NCBI RefSeq assembly: GCF_964204645.1 | Contig: NC_134026.1 | Location: 1,240,001-1,304,000, forward strand | Reading direction: 5' to 3' | Length of the DNA stretch: 64,000 nt | Source of the DNA: Tubulanus polymorphus | Lineage: Eukaryota; Nemertea; Palaeonemertea; Tubulaniformes; Tubulanidae | In this document: one piece after another, positions 49,701-61,484 of the stretch | How positions within the stretch are numbered: the first letter of the stretch is position 1 | How the letters are laid out: every line of letters begins with the position of its first letter | The notes under the pieces: model-generated | What the model was told of the DNA's origin: nothing | Database searches by the model: none | The model's input: only the letters and a program-made list of their open reading frames with translations | Program-made: the position numbers and the translations under genes

Positions 49701-52700
49701 GAAAACTTCAGACATCGATGATGAAGATTCGTGGGATAGAATGTTCAACGACGAAGGCGAAGCTTTGGATCCCAACTTTGTCGATGAGGTAGGTCTATGA
49801 TACACCCCCTTATATTAAGAACCTGGAAAACTCAGGGAATTCGTATTGCTATTGATCACATGTTTTTTTGTGTAATTCGATGAAAAATGAAAACCTAGAA
49901 ATTTCTCTGATTCGCTCTGATTTTGTGAAATCACATGGAAAACTCAGGGGATTTGTAAGTGCGTGGAAAGAGACCACCTGAACAGACTGTGGTTGATGCA
50001 GTTCTGACAACATTCATAATATTGTTGGTGAACATTTCTTGAGATGAAATTGGTGTTATACAAACTTACCGATTTTCTGTTTGCTTTTCAGCTGACAAAA
50101 GCAGTCGGAAAAGTCAAAGTACAAAAAACGAAATGTAAATATCTTGAATTTCAACCGAAGGAGCCTGACATGGATTATGAAGGTAAAAGATACATTTATT
50201 TTGTTCATCAATTCCTGTGGAAATTTTGTTACGTATTCGTGGTCATAATATTCAATGAATGTTAATTTTAGCGTACAACCATCTGATTGAAATCGCTGAC
50301 TTTCCACCCGGATTCGTGAACAGAGACATTTTAGCGGCTTTTAAAGACTACGTGAAAAAAGGTTTTGACATCAAATGGGTCGATGATACACACGCTATAG
50401 GGATTTTTTCAAGTTCAATCGCTGGTCAGTATCGTACAGTCTGAATGTGTGAGATTCTGTTGGGAAGCTTATCCTCGCTCTGATCAGAGAAGTTCATTAT
50501 AGCGAAACAGCTCTAGTGAACCCAACATAAACGCAGAATTTAACTTCAAATATTTTTATCAAATTAATGATCTATTAAGTTATCCCGACTGATATCTATT
50601 TTCACGGTAACTACCGGTAATTAGATAAGTAATAGATATTTTCAACTGTAGCTAGTTAATCAGCTTCCTATCAGAGATAGATGATAGCTCTCTATAGCAG
50701 CAGTTGATCATTAACGATCAACTTATTAAATAACTACGGTTCATTTCTGCAAATGTCTTTGTATCAACGAGTCAATCATTTTCATGTATAGAATTGACAG
50801 TAAGAATGCGCAGCGGTTTATTAGTTCTACTATTACGAGTGCGTATTATTTCTATCATTCTAGTTATCTCTGACGTGTTTCTGTTATTTCTCTAATCGAC
50901 GACATTTTCAAAAGCGATATCATCATGGAAAATCAATCGTTATTCATGAATATATCTGGTGTGGTGATGACTACGGAAGGAGGGTTTAAACCCCATCGTC
51001 GATGTAGATACATTCACCATTCCGACTACAAACCATTTCACGTGAACCTGTTTCTTCAAGTTATTAATTATATTATTTTTAGCCTTTCCGTTCTCGGCGT
51101 TGGAGGAAACCTACTCTCGTTGATAATGCTCAGCAAGGAACCCTCGACAATAATATATTTTACTTGAAGTGTTTAGCTTTTTCTGATTTTCTTTTGTGCC
51201 TTACGTCAGTCGTGATTGATTTTCAATATGAGCTGTATAGTCACACTCTCCTATTGGATATGACTGCAAAATTCAACCACGATATGAAGCGAATGTATTC
51301 ATATACGAGAAATCTTCAAATGATATTCGGAAAATTCGGAGATCTTTTAATTCTTTTAATCGCCGTCGACAGATATATCATTGTGTGTTGGCCTCTGAAA
51401 GCGGCCAGAGTTATCAACATGAAAAGAAGTTATATCTGTGTCTCTTTAATCGCGTTGATATCCGTGGTGAATTTGAGTCGAAATTTCTTTAAGTACTACA
51501 CGCGTCGTTCTGTTAACCCGTGCACTGGACACGAGAGGTGGACGCAAAAGTTGACTTCATTCTCGAAGAACATTTATCTGAGATACTACGAGACGTTTTT
51601 CGTCGTTCCCGTTTTTATTTTCGTACCTACAGTTGTTCTGGTCGTATTAACTATCCGCTTGATTTTCACGTTGCGATCGGCGGAAGCCACGAGAATGTGT
51701 CTACGTCTAGTGGTACGGATAAGAGTCTAACGAGAACTCTCATTCTCATTTCATGTTTTTATTTGCTGAAAAAAAGTTTCAACGTAAATTCGGGGATAGT
51801 TAATTTTGTTGATACTCTACGCGGTTCACTTGGTAAAAACCAGTATATCTTTTATACGAACGCTTTACAGAGTCTGGTCAGGATAAAGATATCGTCTTGC
51901 AATTTCTTCATCTACTGCGGTTCAAGGCAACGCTTTCGTAACAACCTTGCAGCGACATTCAGCTGTCGATGCATACAGCAATAGTATCTTTAAACATGTT
52001 TGTCTTATGCAGGACAAACTAGAGACAGTGATAGATTTACTAGATATAGTAAATAGGCACTCACTGGAAAAAAACTAACACACAGAATGTGAAAGGAAAT
52101 CGATAGATTTTAATGTCTTTTTTTAAACTTTTGACTTCATTCACCGACCAACTCTCCACAATATCAACTTTGTTGTTTAGGCTGGCCTGTACTGCTAAGG
52201 GCTGACTTTAATAGATATGGGCGATAACAATTTTTAAAGTGCTAAAAATCTTGTCGATTAATCTGCATCAGTGTCATCCACTGCTTGAGCATTCTATACC
52301 CAGTGGCATCTTATCACTCATTGATTTACTGTCTCTGTATTCTCTGATTCCCGTCGCTCCATGTATATGTACATAGAAACTGTTGTTTCTTCTCTGACTG
52401 TACTCATTTGCCTGATGTATGAAGCTACTTTAGACGCTAGAAGCAAAAGCTTGTACTTCAAACGATAATAAATTTAGTAAACTGTTTGTGTGTTTTCATT
52501 TACTGATTGGACACCAGGTTCAGACAGCTCCTCTGAAAATTTCCAGTAGTACGTACTCAAATTGTTGTTATGCACTAAAAGTTTTTCAGCTACATGCATA
52601 TAGCTGCCTTGCAGCCATATTGAACGATTAATTTCGTACTCTTGCTAAAACTCATAATAAAGACAACAATGTTCGGCTATAACGAAATGAGTTGAAATAT

Positions 52701-54084
52701 GCTTGTTGATGCTGGTACATGTTTATGATTAGGGACCATCTAAAATTTCCATAGTTCCCTCAATAAGAATAACTGTCTAATTGGTTTTAATCCCCCCTCC
52801 CACCCGCCTTTGATTAGACACATGCCAAAGTTGGAACTATTGATTTTCTAATGAGAAACCACAGACAAAGATAAGACATTCTCACGAGTGTTCGATCACA
52901 ACTTTTAATTGAAAAATAAATTAGCAAAATTACAAGTGGAAAACCTATTAAACTTAAATAGACTTTATAAACAAAATAAGATATATCTTAAATACAAACA
53001 GCATCAAAAGTGAGACGGTTAAATCTACTGCTTGTAATAAATATATTTGAAACTGCAATTCAATGTTATCTGTATTGTACCGCAATAAATCGATAGTTCG
53101 GCTGTGGTGATGAATCTGCAGGAGGCCTTAACCCCCCCCCCACCCCCTTCCGCGAGTTATTCTAATTGAAGTAACTAGCGAAATTTTGAGATGCTCCCTT
53201 ACTGAGTCTTTTCAAACCTTACTCCTATTATCCTGTGCAGTTAGCTCAGTTGGTTAAGTGGAGGACTGGGAACCAAGAGGTCCCTTGTTCGAATCCACCT
53301 CTGGTGTTGGCTGTCGAGACATAGCCCTGACTGTCTCTTAAGCTCCACTAGGGTTACACTGTAAGCAATTGCAGTTGGAACGTGAAACTCTTCTAAACTC
53401 TAATTACTTTTTTCAGCCAAAGATGCTCTTGAAATGAATCACCCGATGCTGAATGTTTTACCGTTGTCGAAAGCGACGAGGCAAACGAAAATGAAAGCGA
53501 AACGTTGTACCGAATTTCTACAGCCATACAAAGCGCGGCCGGAAACGACCGCTTTGACCGCTCGTAGAATGGTGACCGGTGCCCTGGGTATCGCTCCGAA
53601 AGTATCCAGAGAACTTCGAGATCAGGAACGCAAGAAACTAAAAGAAGCTAAAGGTAAAAGATTGCGTAGACGGTTGCCCTGAAATTTACAGGAAAATGAA
53701 AAATGTTTAAATGATACCTAAACAAGTTTAAATTCATTTTCTCGTTCTCTTAAACTCAATTTTTTTGTGTAATTGCTATTGGTTACTTCATGTTTTCAAT
53801 GAGGACAACAATTCGGACTTAACCGTTTTAGGCTTAAACTTTTTCGTGAAACTAGGTCCAGTATTTCCAAAAATGAATAAATACCGTAATATTTTCCCAT
53901 GAGCTTTCTTTCGAGATGCCGTTTTAGTTGTAAAATATGAACTATTTCGAATCAGATCCTTTGAATCTTCATCCATTTCGCTAATAACTTCCTCTGATTT
54001 TTAGAAAAGAAGAAATTAGCCGTAAAGCAACGAAACGATGCTTGGGAAGGAACGATCGGAAATTGTGCAATGGATGAAGTTTAG
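46782..54084 (+). CDS. R3HCC1L: R3H and coiled-coil domain-containing protein 1-like (5' coding exon not located)
   Basis: Nine exons join in phase: 46782-46914, 47156-47296, 47560-47788, 48002-48090, 48219-49788, 50092-50182, 50272-50424, 53417-53653, 54005-54084 (~907 residues). The first exon opens in mid-frame, so an upstream exon with the ATG is missing. Exons 1-2 encode an R3H domain (LIFPAVDNYHRLLIHRTVE, with the R-x3-H signature). The long exon has two RRP/RPxxxVYVPRGRRM motifs, acidic and Lys/Ser-rich stretches and EDSWDRMFNDEGEALDPNF, matching vertebrate R3HCC1L. The C-terminus has the RRM-like block KKGFDIKWVDDTHAIGIFSS, then FLQPYKARPETTA and a charged coiled-coil tail ending near DAWEG. 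R3H and RRM-like folds suggest RNA binding. The YVPxxRR motifs resemble exon-junction-complex-binding motifs. A GPCR pseudogene lies in the intron after 50424. Confidence 0.92.
49213..49292 (+). repeat. Three tandem 27-base coding repeats in R3HCC1L
   Basis: The unit encodes MNTSSDIVA (first copy MNTSGDIVA) three times in frame. A second in-frame duplication, SPRGCTSPAAGCSS twice, is in exon 47560-47788. Both are in disordered regions and probably vary between alleles. Confidence 0.85.
50925..51984 (+). pseudogene. Rhodopsin-class GPCR pseudogene (FMRFamide-receptor-like), nested in an R3HCC1L intron
   Basis: The receptor is intronless but spread over three frames: 50925-51166 (N-terminus and TM1, VLGVGGNLLSLIML), ~51165-51710 (TM2-TM5, with AFSDFLLCLTS and the E/DRY region LIAVDRYIIVCWPLKA), and ~51700-51984 (TM6-TM7, RTLILISCFYLL, then SCNFFIYCGSRQRF). 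The frame changes near 51160 (before TM2) and near 51700 (third intracellular loop) break the chain. The order and the DRY and TM7 motifs fit the large lophotrochozoan family of FMRFamide-receptor-like orphan receptors. Two breaks suggest a pseudogene; base-calling errors are the alternative. It has the same orientation as the host gene. Confidence 0.75.
53236..53400 (+). repeat. tRNA-derived SINE or tRNA pseudogene
   Basis: A box ttagctcagttgg (53241-53253) and B box gttcgaatcc (53287-53296) are at normal tRNA spacing, but the anticodon arm does not form a clean five-pair stem with a seven-base loop. The following ~100 bases look like a SINE body. It lies just upstream of exon 53417-53653. 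Confidence 0.55.
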
Positions 54085-55045
54085 AACGAAGAATGTCTTG
54101 TGATGTTTACATCTTATTGTGTCGTACGATTTTGTATCGGTCGTCATCCGGTTTTGTATTATTAAACTAGAGCTATAGATTGTGCCCATCTTGAAACAAA
54201 CTACGATTTCTTAAAGTTGAAGAAACTTTAATACTGGAAATTCAATACTGTAGACACTACCTCGTCTAGTAACATACCTTAGCAGATTTTCTACGAAATT
54301 TTCTAAGCATATTTACGTATTTTATGATAATTGAGTGTTCTAGTCTGGAATTGAAGTTTTATTGTTTTGAAACGAATGACATATTATTGTACTTTGTGTT
54401 TACGAATAGATAATTTATTACGGATTTAAGAGGCGGTTGTATTTATACCCTTATGTAATAAGCAAATGAACGCCTCGATTAAATCTTTTTTCTTATTTTT
54501 CATTTTAAAAACTCAATATTATCGAACAGGTAACGGTATGGTAGAACTTTTGACCCAATAACAGCTGACAACGGGATACAAAACTAAATATCCGAAGTAC
54601 ATGCATTTTTCCGATGGTCCCTGTAGGCAATGTTACAATGCTCCCAACTGTTTGATTGTCCAAATGTTTATCAGAGCTACCAACTGGGTATTTGTCACAG
54701 CAACCTCCAATATTATTAAGCAGAATTCCAGACTCATATATTTCGGTAGTGGATCAAATATCCAGAATATACCCAATGGTGGCATTATGAATATAATAAC
54801 ACTCATGTACCGTTTAGAATGGTGTGGTTGATAATTCAAATGAATGTAGTTATTATTTTGTTTTTAATGGTAGAATGTACGTTATCTGATAATAAATGTT
54901 GATAGCTAGTGTGAAAATTAAAAGTTTTTTGAATAGTCGAATCAGATCAACTGAAGAGATTGTTTTAACTCAGAGGATCTTTGTTGAAAGTCTACTCTAT
55001 GATTGCAGAAAAATCCACAATTAGAAAAACTATGAAAATTAACTA

Positions 55046-55215
55046 TTCTAGCTGCTACACGTATCACCGGTAAACTATCTGCTACAAGTATCACTGGTAA
55101 CCTAGCTGCTACACGTATCACTGGTAACCTAGCTGCTACACGTATCACCGGTAAACTATCTGCTACAAGTATCACTGGTAACCTAGCTGCTACACATATC
55201 ACTGGTAACCTAGCT
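55046..55215 (+). repeat. 27-bp minisatellite, six copies
   Basis: The unit agctgctacacgtatcact plus ggtaacct alternates with the variant tctgctacaagtatcact, giving a higher-order pattern. The 27-base period keeps a minus-strand frame open, but no gene signals surround it. Confidence 0.9.
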
Positions 55216-55483
55216 GCTTCCCTCCGTGTGTGGGGGGTTTTCTCAATCTACGGTATGATGTTTCCACGTGGCAGGGTCTTGTGCATTATTGAAGTATCCA
55301 AATAAGTTAAGAGTAAGGATTAAAAGTGAAAATATTGACGGAAACTAAGACTAGTGAACTGTGTACAATGTACTACATAACAGCGTGCATAATCTTATTT
55401 GGAGTGCTCTTAATAGTATCCTTAAGATTTTTTCTCCGAAAGAAAGGAAGAATAAGATTCAGAAATATTTGATTCTATCAGAA

Positions 55484-55489
55484 TTTATT
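55484..55489 (-). terminator. Candidate poly(A) signal of the C2H2 gene
   Basis: AATAAA on the minus strand about 20 bases after the stop codon at 55510, implying a very short 3' UTR. Confidence 0.45.
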
Positions 55490-55509
55490 GAGGGTCCCCC
55501 TATAAACTG

Positions 55510-58500
55510 CTAAGATACAGGATCATCGGGTAACTGATTTAAAACATAATTCATATGACCATGAATAACGGCATTCAAATCCGAGGTCATTGTCATTAAA
55601 CTTCGAAAATTGTCTTTATTTGATAAGACACCGGTAGGACGAGCCATCACGTCTGATAATACTTTGTATATATGATTAATCTTCTGATACACATCGACCC
55701 TGAGTGGAAACGATAACGTTTTACAATACGTCACAAACGCCGATAACCAATTGTAATATTCTTGACTAGAAAACTGAGGATTTTCGATGTAGTTCGAATC
55801 AATGATCGCGTTATGATCAGTTTTACACAGCTGAGAATTTGCCGCCTCTAAACCCTGAGAACGTAAAGAGTTCTCTGGCTCGCACGCGTCGGCTAGCAAG
55901 CTTAACGTTCCTCGCTCGAAACATTTACTACTAGATACGACGCCATTATTCGAGCAAGCGCCCGTATCGTAAGAATGCTGAGAAATCGATTCGTTTGATG
56001 GTATATCAACATCATTTACAGATTCAACCGGTCGGACGGTTGAATTATTAGTATTTACGGGTGAAATATCCGAATAGATTTGTTCATTCTCATCCGTCAA
56101 ACATGTAGCAGTCTCTTCTATAATCCGTGAACAGCTAGTACCGGTCTCATCAACGCAGTTATTATCCGGTAAACAGGTTATAAATCCTAAATCCGATAAC
56201 TGTTCATCGTGTTCGTCATTCAGCCCTTCGGTAGGCGTCTCTTCACCTAATAGCGATATAGGTTGAGCCTGATCATGCTCTAAATCGATCGTACCTAGTC
56301 TAACTTGCTCGGCGATCCGAGACGCGTCCTCCGTATCGGGTATCGTTATGATGTGTATATTTATACCGGTTTCGTCACTGTTCTCAATTTGCCGAGCTTC
56401 TCGTAGTTGTACGAGAACTCGTTGTATTTGATCCTGAACGTTCTGAATGTCGATCGCGTCCTGATTATTTTCGTTGACTGCCCGGTGAACGGTCGATCGT
56501 ATCGACTGATTATCACCGGTACAACACTCGTGAGTTTCTAATCGAGCTATTTGAGTGAAACGACCGCCGCACGTTTCGCAAGCGAATCCTTTCTCGTCCG
56601 TGTGATTGCGTAAATGTCGTCTGCAACTCGACCGATCGTTAAAACGCAGATTACAAACTGAACACTGGTACGGCCTCGTCCCTGCGAGTAGAAAAACACC
56701 AAAATTGATTTATTTGTTCTGAATTTTGTTTAGCTCATGGTGAAAAGGTATCATCTCAGGATTTGTTTTACCTCTATGTATAATAGCGTGTCTGTTCAAG
56801 TCCGACCGATATCCAAATACTTTACTACATAATTCACACGAGAAACGTTTTTCACCTGAAACGAACGAATGAAAATACGGATCAATAATCAATGAGATAA
56901 TGAAAGAAATGTTTGTAGGTTAAATTTAGAAACCTATTTTAAACTTTTTCTAGTCTCACATACAATAGATATAGAAGGTCATTCATTTATTATTCAGTGC
57001 ATGAATTTTTCTGTCTTCTGCCCCCATTTAAACAGTACGTTCATATTCCTGTCTCCTGCGTAGTAAATCAATCTGAAAACTTTGCCTATTCAGGGTCCGA
57101 TCTAAGCACTTGATCGATTGCCAGGGACAAGTATATTCTCATCAGGGCAAGTAGGTAATCATTATCACCCGTCCGCCGGGCTAGTCCAATTTTTTATGCC
57201 ACAAAGCTTTTTTTTTTCCCTACTCGATACAACGGATGATAGTGCCACCAATCCGTTTGCCTGTGTAGGGCAAGTAGCTTTTGAAGGCGGCAAGTGAAAT
57301 ATCAGATATGCTTGCCCCCCGGGCAAGTGGCTTTCATTCCTTAGATCGAACCCTGCTATTGATGAAACAGCTAATATACCTGTATGGGTTCGTATATGAG
57401 ATCTAAGATACGCAGGCTGCGCGAATTTCCTATCGCAAATATTACACGAATATTTCTTTTCGCCGCTGTGTAAAACCATGTGACGACTGAGACAACTGAT
57501 CTGACGGAAATGTCGGTTACAAACAGAACACGCGTACAGTTTAGTATCCGAATGCCTCGAACGATGTTCCTTCAACGCGTGATTCGTCGTGAAACCTCGT
57601 CGACAGATTTCACAAGAGAACGGTTTTATACCTGAAATACATTCACATCGATGAGTCGAGAAGATACACAATATTCACGTATGATGAATAATAAACATTT
57701 GAGCAATGCTTCGGATAAACTATTAGCCGTCATTAGGCGTATTGCTGATCGCTAAATACTCTTTAGTTGAAACATTGCTCCCATATCCAAGAACTTTACA
57801 TGTTTGGATGAAGTATTGCTGGATTTTCCTTGTACATTCGCATTGAACGTTCAAGTTAAGGTATATGTTCTTAAAACAAGAGACCTCGCTTAATTCGGAT
57901 CATTTAGGACCAACGAAATTCATCAGGTTTATAGGAGACCGGATTAAACCTCATTTCGGTGGACCACGAAGATCAGAATCCATATTGCAGTAAGCTGATC
58001 CGGATTAAAGCAAGATCTCCACACTGTACATAGAATATATTCAATCATTCATTCATAAATCTTTTTTTCTTCCTGTATCAAATTACCTTGATGCGCTAAC
58101 TTATGTTTTTCACAGGTTTCCTTAGTTCTAAATGATTTCTTACAATCGTGGAAGTCACATGTATATGGTTTTTTGTCGGTGTGTGTCAGAAGGTGCTGTT
58201 TGAAATTACCTGAAAATTCATATATTTCTTGGTCACATGGCCCAGTTCCACAGTTGTGAGTTAGAGTAAACTCTGAGTTAAAGTTAGTTCATTTTCAATG
58301 TTTTAACTCGGAGTCAAATCTTAACTCACGACTGCGGAACTGGGCCCAGGGTTCTTAATGATCAAGGAAAATTCTGACTACTTTCTTGAGAAGTCAGGGA
58401 ATTTGAATTTATAGTCCGATGCTGGTTGATAGTGGTACAAGGAACCTTTTGGGAAGAAACAGCCCCCACTAGGGATATCTTATCATATAATTCGATAAAG

Positions 58501-59542
58501 GAATTCTTGGTGAAGGGTCAGAGTTTTTATGATACCCGTAAGTACCCTGAAAAATATGACGGTAAACATCAATGACATTCCGTAATTCTTATGAAATTAT
58601 CAAACCTTTCATTGAAAACTTTTTCAAACAGACGTGACATTCATGCCATTTATCGGCTTCACCGGCCTTTTCTTGACCTTTACACGGACGTCCCCTCTTT
58701 GCAGACAGAAGATTATTGACTACACCTAAATATATACAAAACCGCAATAAACAATAAGGATAGGCTTACTAACGCATAATCAATAGATTGATATGAAAAA
58801 CATATTTTCTACCTGGACTAAGTTTGAGTATCTTCTCAGTAATGTTTTTCTCTTTGGTTTTTGATGCTGTAAAGGCATCAGTTGGATCACTGAATTTATC
58901 ATTCTCTGATTTATTGCAACCTTAAAATGGAAAAAGAAGTCATACAAGGAATGAAGCTATTCCCACCTCTTCATTTGCCATTCAGTTTTATAGACTGGTG
59001 TCAATTTCAACATGGGCTAACTCAAAGTCAATTGACCTCCCCTTTGCTTGGTTTAAGTTAACCACAGAGGCCAGTTTCACCAAGCAAAATCATGATCAGC
59101 TACTTATAGCAACCTTCTGATTTCTATTTGTTTCAAAAATGTCATTTGTATGAAACCGGCGCAAGTCTATATTAAAATCAGACCCAGGGATATGTTCTAT
59201 ATTTTGTGATACAAGAAGGAATTGATTTCTCTTACCATAATTTGTCGTGTTTGGACTTGAACTGTTAAATTCTTCTTGTGGAATATAATCATCTCCATCG
59301 TCATCAACGAGTTCATCTTCTTTCATTGATAAAGTGTTTTCATAATCCCTAAAAACAAGTGAACACAAACTGTTACCACAGATGTCGAGGTCGAGGAGTC
59401 CGCGAGAATAAAAACCGAGGTCGAGGTCGAGGAGGAGGACGCCGAGAAAGAATGCAGAAACTGCTGAGTTTTACCTAAACTTACGAGGCATCGTTCGAAC
59501 TCTCGCTGGAACTCTACTTGATCTATATTTGCAGTCATCCAT
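55510..59542 (-). CDS. C2H2 zinc finger protein with eight fingers
   Basis: Eight exons, 59475-59542, 59236-59348, 58813-58920, 58606-58725, 58087-58209, 57380-57631, 56772-56855 and 55510-56681, join in phase to 679 residues. I chose the ATG at 59542-59540 because only its frame joins exon 2 (donor AG|GTAAAA). The N-terminus is acidic (EDELVDDDGDDY) and followed by an AT-hook-like KRGRPCKG before finger 1. Fingers: CHVC (split over two exons), CDFHDC, CEIC, CSVC, CNIC, CELC, CSVC, and a last CETC finger whose distal ligands are H-E-C rather than H-x-H. The ~300-residue C-terminal tail is acidic and Ser/Asn-rich with no domain seen. Fingers with linkers such as HTDKKPY and HSGEKKY imply sequence-specific DNA binding in the nucleus; targets are unknown. 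I do not recognise a specific orthologue. Confidence 0.85.
57091..57355. repeat. MITE-like element, copy 2 (inverted relative to 35030-35286)
   Basis: It begins cagggtccgatctaag and ends cttagatcgaaccctg. Reverse-complemented, it follows copy 1 closely through its length. A five-base ctatt flanks both ends. It lies in the intron between C2H2 exons 57380-57631 and 56772-56855. Confidence 0.75.
58239..58350. repeat. Foldback element G (same family as D and F)
   Basis: ggcccagttccacagttgtgag and actgcggaactgggcc are inverted copies, and the middle is nearly identical to element D at 3286-3394. It is in a C2H2-gene intron. Confidence 0.8.
58981..59190. repeat. Foldback element H: B-type copy split by a nested foldback
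   Basis: The outer parts (cagttttatagactggtgtcaa and gcaagtctatattaaaatcag) match element B at 2745-2859. Between them lies a second small foldback with ggccagtttcacc and tgaaaccggc ends. It is in a C2H2-gene intron. Confidence 0.5.
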
Positions 59543-60015
59543 TTAAACTTCATTATTTTCCATCAACGACACTCAATTTATCAAACGAGCCTCTAGTAAA
59601 ACAACTCACTGGGAAAATCTATTTTTGACATAAACCAGGAAGTAATGTAATGATTAATTCACAGTCTTCACAGCTCCTAGAATATTCCCATTAGCTTCGA
59701 ATCCCATTTTTGTATGATTCATTCATTACTCGACGGGTCGGAAATGGGCTGCGCGGCCCAATTCTTTTCGTTCTTATGCATATACGTTATTCCGCACCCC
59801 GGGGATTTGGCGATAAATAAATATTTGTTTTGTAGGAACAAAATCATTTTTCATTGTAGGAAATTCCCCTGAGACCCTTGAATCCATGGAGGTGGTCAAA
59901 CACCCGGTGCCGCGGATGATTTGCCCACCCCTGTACATCCTCTATTCATTATCAAGACCACTCTGAACCAGTATCAGTAATTACTGAGTTTGAACCCGGG
60001 ACACCCCTGTACATC

Positions 60016-60380
60016 GTCTATTCACCATCAGGACTAAGGCGTTTTTACGAGCATCCGATTTTTGCGATCGATTTCGTGAACGATTTGCTCCGATCGTACG
60101 ATCAAATCGAATGTTCGTAAAAATGACGATGGATTTGGCTAATCACATGACATAAATATGGCGACGTTGAGGAAAAAAATGTATGGTTTTGAACTACCCG
60201 GTGCCGCCATCTTGGAAATCAAATCGCCAAATCGCTCGCCGAGCGAGTTGGTCGATTTCAAAAATCGATCGGAAAATCGTGTTCGTAAAAACGCCGATCG
60301 TGAAATCGATCGCAAAAATCGGTGCTCGTAAATGCGTTCCTACGATCGATCGCAAAAATCGGATGCTCGTAAAAACGCCT
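60016..60380. repeat. 365-bp foldback element, GGCGTTTTTACGAGCA ends
   Basis: aggcgtttttacgagcatcc and ggatgctcgtaaaaacgcct are perfect inverted ends, extending through gatttttgcgatcgat with only small gaps. The interior repeats atcgatcg and cgtaaaaa words in both orientations. A three-base cta flanks both ends. Confidence 0.85.
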
Positions 60381-60419
60381 CTACTCTGAATCAGTGTCAG
60401 TTTTGTTATGACATTTTAC

Positions 60420-60583
60420 CGTACGGTGCTGCCGCTATGCTCATCGTTAGCGGGATTTTCATACACTAACGAAAGTAATCTCTGGCAAGCAAGGGTTAAT
60501 GACAGCAACTCGATTGCCAGAGTTGAGTTGCGTTAGTGTATGAAAATTCCGCTAACGATGAGCATAGCGGCAGCACCGTAGGG
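60420..60583. repeat. 164-bp foldback element, TACGGTGCTGCCGC ends
   Basis: The arms match almost perfectly for about 50 bases (ggtgctgccgctatgctcat through atacactaacg, and the inverted copy ending gcagcacc), with one small mismatch. The central part is unique. It is inserted into the tandem array. Confidence 0.9.
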
Positions 60584-61478
60584 CTGGATACACTTTTACA
60601 TCCTCTATTCAGAGCATCCCCAGGACCACTCAGGCTCAGAATCACCATCAGTAATTACTGGGTTTGAACCCGGGACACCCCTGTAGATCCTCTATTCAGT
60701 ATCAGGACCACTATGAACCAGTATCAGTAATTACTGGGTTTGAACCCGGTACACCCCTGTAAGTCCTCTATTCAGCATCAGGACAACTCTGGATCAGTGT
60801 CAGTAATTACTGGGTTCGAACCTGGAACACCCCTGTACATCCTCCTGTCTATTCAGTATCGACCACTATGAACCAGTATCAGTAATTACTGGGTTTGAAC
60901 CCGGGACACCCCTGTAGATCCTCTATTCAGTATCAGGACCACTATGAACCTGTATCAGTAATTACTGGGTTTGAACCCGGTACACCCCTGTACATCCTCT
61001 ATTAAGCCAGCAGACTGCCACTGGAGTCGTCACCCGAGTAGCATTCTTAAAATCGTGTAGCATTCTTGTAAGAATGACAAAAATCAGTCGGCCCCGGGTT
61101 CAATATCTGGGGGTAGGGTGGCAATCTCCATGTTGGAGTTGTCTGGGGGGTTATCATTGTGGGAGCAATTGGTTGGGGTCAGTTAATCTTTTGGGATGAT
61201 TTGCATCTAGTCATATCTTCCACTCAGTCCAATTTTTTCAACGTATTCATCGGTCTGTTCATCAGTCCGCGTTTTTATCACACGTTTGGTATGTTTCATT
61301 CTGTTTGTAGAAAATTACACGTATTTTCATCCATTAAGATTATTGCTATGCATGAAAATGTCCACAGCCAATCAGAGGAGGGGGTTATGATTGGCTTATC
61401 TCACTGTTTGTAAATCTCACGTTAGAATCCTCTCTTTCATCAATCTCACACAAAGAACAAAATTCACACAAAACAGAT

Positions 61479-61484
61479 TTTATT
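61479..61484 (-). terminator. Candidate poly(A) signal of RNF145
   Basis: AATAAA on the minus strand about 1 kb past the RNF145 stop codon; no closer one was noticed. Confidence 0.35.

Larger units (their letters stand above)
50425..53416 (+). other. Large R3HCC1L intron
   Basis: About 3 kb. Apart from the GPCR pseudogene and the tRNA-like SINE it has an AT-rich filler without recognised genes, plus a poly-C tract near 53132-53148. Confidence 0.6.
54085..55509. other. R3HCC1L 3' UTR and intergenic gap with a 27-bp minisatellite
   Basis: AATAAA at 54891-54896 may end the R3HCC1L transcript. The remainder has no recognised gene. The 27-base repeat at 55046-55215 is listed separately. Confidence 0.45.
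59928..61015 (+). repeat. ~77-bp tandem array, about seven copies, interrupted
   Basis: The unit contains acacccctgtacatcctct, attcagtatcaggaccact and agtaattactgggtttgaac. Copies flank and are interrupted by the foldbacks at 60016-60380 and 60420-60583, which shows those were inserted after the array formed. The ggtttgaacccgg words resemble a tRNA B box but lack an A box. Confidence 0.85.

Noticed and set aside
54942-55202. 86-codon minus-strand frame with repeated AARLPVI words
   Set aside because: It is generated by the 27-bp minisatellite, whose period keeps any open frame open.
59928-61015. tRNA gene cluster suggested by repeated gggtttgaacccgg words
   Set aside because: Only a B-box-like word is present; no A box or foldable cloverleaf was seen.
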